A stretch of DNA of 64,000 nt from Alphaproteobacteria bacterium (lineage in GTDB: Bacteria > Pseudomonadota > Alphaproteobacteria > CAAGCB01 > CAG-977). Shown here piece after piece: positions 59,434 to 64,000 of the stretch. Numbering within the stretch: position 1 is the stretch's first letter; every line of letters begins with the position of its first letter. The stretch spans positions 62,001-126,000 of the forward strand of contig CAAGCB010000009.1 in assembly GCA_900768185.1 (NCBI GenBank). Reading direction: 5' to 3'. The translations under genes and the position numbers were made by a program. A model generated the notes under the pieces. That model saw nothing but the letters and a program-made list of their open reading frames with translations, was not told where the DNA came from and did no database searches.

Positions 59434-61998
59434 ATGGCGGATTTTACGGCTGATTTTTTGAACGAAGCGCGGGAACGGTTGACGGAAGCTGAACGGCAGT
59501 TGTCTTTGTTGAAAAAAAATCCGGCGGATCAAGAGGTCTGGATCGTGCTGGACGATTTTTTCAGATTCGTCAAATCCGCGGCGCCGTTCGCCGGATTCGC
59601 GCGAACGTACAGATTGGCAAAGGCGGCGGGCGCGGAAACGGAAGTCTTTCTGGCGCAAAAAGCGTCTTTGTCGATGTTGCCCGCGATTTTGCTGAAATTT
59701 CAGCGAATTAAAAAAATCGTGCAGTCCGCCGAACTGTTGAAACGCGAACCGCGCGAATCGGACGAAGACTTGCTGCCCGCCGAAAAAACGGCTGACGATT
59801 CCGAAAATGCGCCGTCCGAACCGGAAAAGAAAAACATTTCGGAACAAGACGATTTGGCGGCGCAGGAAACGGCGCTGGACGAACGCGAAGAACAGCTGGT
59901 CGTTTGGGCGCAAACACTGGCGGAACGTGAAAACGCTTTAAATCAAAGGGAAAATATTCTGTTCGGCGAAGAACGCCGACAGCTGACGGCGCAGGAAAAA
60001 ATCGGCGCGGTCATGACGCGGCTGAACGATCAGGAAAAGATTCAGGCGGATTTGGAAGAACACTTGGCGCAAACGCGTTTGGCGTTGCAGGATTGTCAGG
60101 ATAAACTGGGCGAACGGGAAAAACAACGGCAAGATACCGTTCTGCTGTTGGATACGAAAAATCGGGCGCTGGAGGAAATGGGGGCGAAAATTTCGGACTT
60201 GACCCGAAAACTGCAAGAAAAAAACAATCTGAGCGAACAGCGCGAAGAACAGCTGAAAAACGAATTGCGCCGGAATCACAGCGAAGCCGAAGAACTGAAA
60301 TTAAATCTGGAAACGCTGGAAGAATTTAAAAACGCGGTCGGCAACGATTACCAAAAGGCGGCGGAACAAGTGAAAACGCTGGAGCGGGAATGCCGCGACG
60401 CCGCCGAACGTCTGGCGCGGGAAGCGGAAAACACGGATCGAATCCGCAGGGAAAAAATGGATTTGGAACAGCAACACGTCGAGTTTAATTCGCGGCTGGT
60501 CGCTTTGCAGGAAGAACTGAACGCGGAACGCGAAAAACTTAAACGCGTTCAAAAAACAACCGATCGCCTGAAAAAACGCGACGGTTGCGTCCGCGCGGAA
60601 TTGAAAGCCGCGGGGTGGCCGTTCGGTACCGAAAAACAGCAGAAAGAATTGGCGGCTTTGGCGCGCGCGGGCGGCGGAGCCGGCATGGGGGCTTTGCGCG
60701 ATTTGGTCGCCGGTGTTCGCATTCGGACGTTTGGCGTTGTTGCCGCGTTTTTGGATAAACAGCTGGAAGCCGCCGGTAAAAAATACAATCGCGCCTATGA
60801 TGCGAAAATCGATTGCGCGCCGGTTTGCGGCGTTGACAAGGATTTTCTGACGGCGGCGGAACAGTTGCTGGCGGAATTGATCGACAACGCTTTCAAATAC
60901 GCCGTTCCGCCCGAAGGCGAACCGTTGACGATCTCTTTTTCCGCCGTTGAGGAAGGGGCTTTTGTTCATGTGACGTTTTCGGACAACGGCACTGTTTTTG
61001 ACGGCGGGGTAACGACCGGTGCCGTAAAGGCGGAAGAAGCGGAAGAAACCGCGGCGGCGTTTCTGTTTGATCCGGCGGTTGAACCGAACGGGCGTCAAAG
61101 CGGAACATGGCGCGCGTCGCGTTCCGCTTTGCGCGCGGGAACGCGTGTGGAAGCCGTCGTCGATCACGGGTTGCGCGTTCGTCTGTCTATTCCCAAACGT
61201 TTTATTTTCGACCGCGTTCTGTTGTTCGCGCAGGGCGAAAACGTGTGCGCCCTGCCGTTGAACGCCGTGGGGGAAACCGTTTTTTTGCAGGAAAGCGAAT
61301 CCGATCTGAAACGCAACGCCGAAACGGGCGAGCTGACTTTTTATTGGAAAGGGCTGTCTTTGCCCGTGCCGGATTTCGGCGCGCAAAGCGCGGAGGATAT
61401 CGCTTACGGCATTGTCGTCCGCGTCGGGGTGTTCGCTTTTTTGATCCCCGTCCGTCAGATTTTCGACACCGAACTGTTGTTGCATCTGTCCGAAAAGGCG
61501 TCTGAAAAATCGCCGTATCTGTTTCCGGCGACCGTCATGGAAAGCGGCAGGGACGTTTTGTGGGTCGATTTGGCGGCGTTGACCGCGGAAATAAAACCCG
61601 CTCTGCCTCGCAAAATCGTCGCTTTACCCGAAGACGCGGCGGAAACGTCGCGCTCGGCGTCCTATCTGGTGTACAAATCCGAACCCGCCGTGTTCGGCGC
61701 GGTTCCCGTCGATTCCGTTTTGCGGGTGGAAGATTTCTCCTTTCCGGTTCAGCGTCTTGTCAATAAAAAGTATTTCGAAACGCAGGGAACGCGTCTGCCT
61801 TTACGGGATTCCTGCCCGCGGGGCGGCTATCCCTACGCCGCCGCCGTTTTGATTTTTGACAATCTGGCGTTGGCGATCAACGAAGTCGTCGATATCGTCG
61901 ACATTCCGAATATAGATAAAGACAAAAACGGCGTTGATTGCATCATTTACCGCGGACGCAAAGTCTCCGTCACCGATATTTCGCAGTATCAAAAATGA
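59434..61998 (+). CDS. CheA-like protein with lost phosphoacceptor, coiled coil and two CheW-like domains
   Basis: This is an 854-residue protein. Residues 1-110 look like an Hpt domain, but where the phosphorylated histidine is expected the sequence reads FFRFVKSAAPFAGF with Lys47. Residues about 150-400 form a long charged coiled coil. About 470-590 is an ATPase-type domain with N-box ELIDNAFKY (Asn485) and FSDNGTVFDGG, but the G2 lid reads GRQSGTWRAS. About 590-720 and 740-854 resemble CheW folds (FDRVLLFAQGENVCALPLN; LVYKSEPAVFGAVPVDSVLR). It is CheA-shaped but probably unable to phosphorylate itself as usual. Its role may be scaffolding with the ChpT-like protein. Confidence 0.72.
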   Translation: MADFTADFLNEARERLTEAERQLSLLKKNPADQEVWIVLDDFFRFVKSAAPFAGFARTYRLAKAAGAETEVFLAQKASLSMLPAILLKFQRIKKIVQSAELLKREPRESDEDLLPAEKTADDSENAPSEPEKKNISEQDDLAAQETALDEREEQLVVWAQTLAERENALNQRENILFGEERRQLTAQEKIGAVMTRLNDQEKIQADLEEHLAQTRLALQDCQDKLGEREKQRQDTVLLLDTKNRALEEMGAKISDLTRKLQEKNNLSEQREEQLKNELRRNHSEAEELKLNLETLEEFKNAVGNDYQKAAEQVKTLERECRDAAERLAREAENTDRIRREKMDLEQQHVEFNSRLVALQEELNAEREKLKRVQKTTDRLKKRDGCVRAELKAAGWPFGTEKQQKELAALARAGGGAGMGALRDLVAGVRIRTFGVVAAFLDKQLEAAGKKYNRAYDAKIDCAPVCGVDKDFLTAAEQLLAELIDNAFKYAVPPEGEPLTISFSAVEEGAFVHVTFSDNGTVFDGGVTTGAVKAEEAEETAAAFLFDPAVEPNGRQSGTWRASRSALRAGTRVEAVVDHGLRVRLSIPKRFIFDRVLLFAQGENVCALPLNAVGETVFLQESESDLKRNAETGELTFYWKGLSLPVPDFGAQSAEDIAYGIVVRVGVFAFLIPVRQIFDTELLLHLSEKASEKSPYLFPATVMESGRDVLWVDLAALTAEIKPALPRKIVALPEDAAETSRSASYLVYKSEPAVFGAVPVDSVLRVEDFSFPVQRLVNKKYFETQGTRLPLRDSCPRGGYPYAAAVLIFDNLALAINEVVDIVDIPNIDKDKNGVDCIIYRGRKVSVTDISQYQK

Positions 61999-63941
61999 CG
62001 CACGACACCCAGGCGGTATTCGTGAACGTCCGAATAATGCGGGCTGTCTTCAAATAAAAACGACGATTCCAATCCCCAATCGCGGGTCAAAGAAATGCCC
62101 GCCGCAGCCTGATACCGCCACAAATCGGCGGCTCTGTTCGAATAATAGATCCTTTCGGCGTCGCCCGTCAGTCGAATTTTCCCGAAATCCGCCGCGAAAC
62201 CCGCTTGAATGCCGACGCCCGCCAGCGAATTGTGTTCCAGATATCCGCCCGCTTTGCCGTGCAGATTTGTCATCGCGAACACGACGGCGTCGCCCGACGC
62301 GCCAAACGTCCAGCCGCCACCCGCCTGCGCGTAAAAAACGGTGCCGTCCTTTGTTTTGTCGGGAGAACGGTAGTTTTCGGCGCCGATGTTTATTTTGAAC
62401 GAAAACGGTTTGAACAGCGCATCGCGCCGCGCCAGCGACGTGATGTCGACAAAGGCGAATTTTTGCAGCTTTAAATCGTTGCCTTGCTCATAGCGCCGCA
62501 ACGTTCCGCCCAGATAGGTGATTTCGCCGAACGGAATGAACCCCGTCGTTTCGTCCAGCAGCGTGTGATAGGCGGGGCGGATCGTCGCGTCGACGAAATC
62601 CTTGCCGCCGCGCCGTCCCGCGTACACGCCCGCCGTTCCCGACAAATGACCTTCGTCGGGGCGTTTTCGGGGGACGATCGGGGCGGGAATGTCGGCTTTG
62701 TTTTTAAAGGAACTGATCGGCGTCAGCAAACGAATGGCGTCGCGTCTCATCTCGTCCAGTCCGACATCGCCCTTGACGAAAGAATATTGCAGATAGTCGT
62801 ATGCCGTCGACAGAACGTTCGCTTTTTGCGTCTGCGTCAAGCCGGAAGACACGACGCCGTCAACGTCGCGCGGGGCTTTCAGCAGTTTCCCCAGTTGCTT
62901 TTTTTCGACGTCGGACAGGTGGGTGTAGGCGTTGCGCAGACGGGTTTGTCTGGACGGGCGCCAAACGGCTTCTTTCAGTATGTTTTTTCGTTTTAAAACA
63001 CTGCGTACCGTATCGACGGGAATGGTGTAGTTTGAAAACAAAGGGCGGTAAAACGGTTCGGTCAAATCGCTGTCGGGCAGGGCGGCGTTCAACGTTTCCA
63101 ACAACATGTAGGAACAGTTTTCGGAAAAGAAGTAATAACGCGCCGAGTTGTGTCCCAATTCCCAAATGTGCGCGATCAGCGTGTCCAGCTGTTTTTGGGA
63201 CAGGTTCAGGCGGTATTCCCAGATATCCCGATTTTCCATGTTATTGTACAGATTTACGGTGTCGTAATAGGGATAAACCGAAAAAATGCCGTTGTATCCG
63301 CCGAAAACCCCCTTGACGATAAAAGCCGGTCCGCCGTCCGATCCCGTAATCGCGCCGTAGTTCAGCGCATGCGACAACAGAGGCGTGTTCCCCGCCGAAT
63401 CAAAGCGCAGCAGAGTGTGCCCGAAAAACGACGCAGGATTGCCCATATAGGCGTCGGTGAAGATGATCGCGGCGTTTTTTGCGTCCACTGCTTTTTTAAA
63501 CGCCTTGTAATCCGCGCAGTCGACGACGGGCATCAGTCCGGCGTCAAACCCCAGCCGTTCGTTCAGCCATGCGTATCTGGCGGGAAACAGACATTGCGGG
63601 TGATTGTACGCGGCGGGTTTTCCTTCAATCTTTTTGACGTTTTGAACAGGGGTGAAAAATCCGCGCAAATCGGCGTTTAATTCCGCCCGCAAATCCGTCT
63701 TGCCTTTTTCAGCCAAAAAGAAATCGTCAGAATCGATAGTGCTTTCGCGCGCCCCGAACCGGTCGTGAAAGTGCATGAACGCCCGCCATTGCGGATCGGC
63801 TGACAAATTCAGTTTTTCCGCGCGGCTTTGCAGGGCGGTCAAATAATCCTGCCTGTCTTCGGGCAAAGAAAAAGGCTCCGCCGCAACGGAAATTCCGCCG
63901 CAGCAGAGCCAAAAAACAGCCGAAACAAAGGAAACGCGCAT
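61989..63941 (-). CDS. DUF4105-domain secreted protein
   Basis: This is a 650-residue exported protein with a signal peptide (VFWLCCGGISVAAE). The DUF4105 domain spans about residues 90-350: MGNPASFFGHTLLRFD, a tyrosine-rich YPYYDTVNLYNNMENRD and ELGHNSARYYFFSENCSYML with conserved histidine, asparagine and cysteine. The C-terminal third is rich in alternating aromatic strands (GAENYRSPDKTKDGTVFYAQ, ending YSDVHEYRLGVVRHF), like an outer-membrane barrel. The family is often predicted to be a lipid or peptidase-type enzyme; this is not proven. It overlaps the convergent CheA-like gene by 10 bases. Confidence 0.85.
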   Translation of the reverse strand: MRVSFVSAVFWLCCGGISVAAEPFSLPEDRQDYLTALQSRAEKLNLSADPQWRAFMHFHDRFGARESTIDSDDFFLAEKGKTDLRAELNADLRGFFTPVQNVKKIEGKPAAYNHPQCLFPARYAWLNERLGFDAGLMPVVDCADYKAFKKAVDAKNAAIIFTDAYMGNPASFFGHTLLRFDSAGNTPLLSHALNYGAITGSDGGPAFIVKGVFGGYNGIFSVYPYYDTVNLYNNMENRDIWEYRLNLSQKQLDTLIAHIWELGHNSARYYFFSENCSYMLLETLNAALPDSDLTEPFYRPLFSNYTIPVDTVRSVLKRKNILKEAVWRPSRQTRLRNAYTHLSDVEKKQLGKLLKAPRDVDGVVSSGLTQTQKANVLSTAYDYLQYSFVKGDVGLDEMRRDAIRLLTPISSFKNKADIPAPIVPRKRPDEGHLSGTAGVYAGRRGGKDFVDATIRPAYHTLLDETTGFIPFGEITYLGGTLRRYEQGNDLKLQKFAFVDITSLARRDALFKPFSFKINIGAENYRSPDKTKDGTVFYAQAGGGWTFGASGDAVVFAMTNLHGKAGGYLEHNSLAGVGIQAGFAADFGKIRLTGDAERIYYSNRAADLWRYQAAAGISLTRDWGLESSFLFEDSPHYSDVHEYRLGVVRHF

Positions 63942-63970
63942 TTTTTAACGATCCCTTTGTTTGACGCGGA

Positions 63971-64000
63971 TTAGGCCAGCAGTTCCGAAACTTTCAGCGT
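63971..64000 (-). CDS. C-terminal end of an unidentified gene, cut by window edge
   Basis: Only nine codons and a TAA stop are visible (TLKVSELLA). It lies 29 bases upstream of the DUF4105 gene on the same strand. The frame is inferred from the stop and the family cannot be named. Confidence 0.35.
   Translation of the reverse strand, partial: TLKVSELLA

Overview
The window is a gene-dense, moderately GC-rich stretch of bacterial chromosome and is most likely alphaproteobacterial. The evidence is a YqeY-dnaG-rpoD block facing greA, a DUF2155 gene beside single-domain MCE (MlaD-type) genes, a ChpT-type phosphotransferase, a ParE-type topoisomerase subunit, a bacterial leucyl/arginyl transferase (Bpt), and a glnB-glnA-glnE nitrogen module. 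An uncultured host- or gut-associated lineage is my inference. It rests on three effector-like loci, nucleoside salvage and glycogen-type genes; no rRNA or taxonomic marker in the window settles it. I saw no transposase, integrase, prophage or CRISPR array.

Layout. 1-3.6 kb (minus): EnvZ/OmpR-type two-component pair (kinase cut by the left edge), a ComM/YifB AAA protein and a small lipoprotein. 3.7-6.1 kb (plus): circularly permuted ATP-grasp plus alpha-E protein. 6.1-9.8 kb: an accessory-looking block between tRNA-Arg and tRNA-Leu, holding an acetyltransferase, a three-gene ATGA-coupled operon with an ADP-ribosyltransferase-like/leucine-repeat protein, and a TRL-type lipoprotein. 9.9-14.3 kb (minus): parE and a DUF2207 membrane protein. 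14.5-22.2 kb: serA, glgC, an M50B-like membrane peptidase, an MBL-fold hydrolase, an HdeA/B-like secreted protein and uvrA. 22.3-25.9 kb (minus): PEGA lipoprotein, then the tight operon greA-MCE-MCE-DUF2155-rlmJ. 26.1-30.8 kb (plus): yqeY-dnaG-rpoD and a CAU tRNA. 30.9-36.3 kb: ppa, an unknown gene coupled to yjbQ, bpt, a DUF3800 gene with its own promoter and terminator, a DsbA-like protein and an M48-TPR protease. 36.4-46.1 kb: glnB-glnA, a putative secreted metallopeptidase flanked by a duplicated tRNA-His promoter, tRNA-His, a YhdP-like AsmA protein and glnE. 46.1-52.9 kb: nucleoside salvage (cdd-punA-deoC-deoA-deoB, then a terminator and a divergent deoA paralogue), with upp divergent. 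52.9-57.8 kb (plus): a giant AsmA-family protein with a coiled-coil tail and an LpoB-like lipoprotein. 57.8-64 kb: an orphan prepilin and small partner, a ChpT-like protein followed by a CheA-like protein that has lost its phosphoacceptor histidine, a DUF4105 protein, and the last codons of another gene.

How the genes work together. GlnB, GlnA and GlnE form the classical adenylylation circuit for glutamine synthetase. The deo/cdd/pun/upp genes would turn nucleosides into bases and ribose phosphates for central metabolism. Two AsmA-family proteins, two MCE proteins, a DsbA-like oxidoreductase, an M48 protease and an LpoB-like lipoprotein point to heavy investment in envelope maintenance. The least explained parts are the 6.9-9.1 kb operon, the tRNA-His/metallopeptidase duplication at 38.3-39.8 kb, the thymidine phosphorylase paralogue without its phosphate-binding residues, and the ChpT/CheA-like pair at 58.8-62.0 kb.
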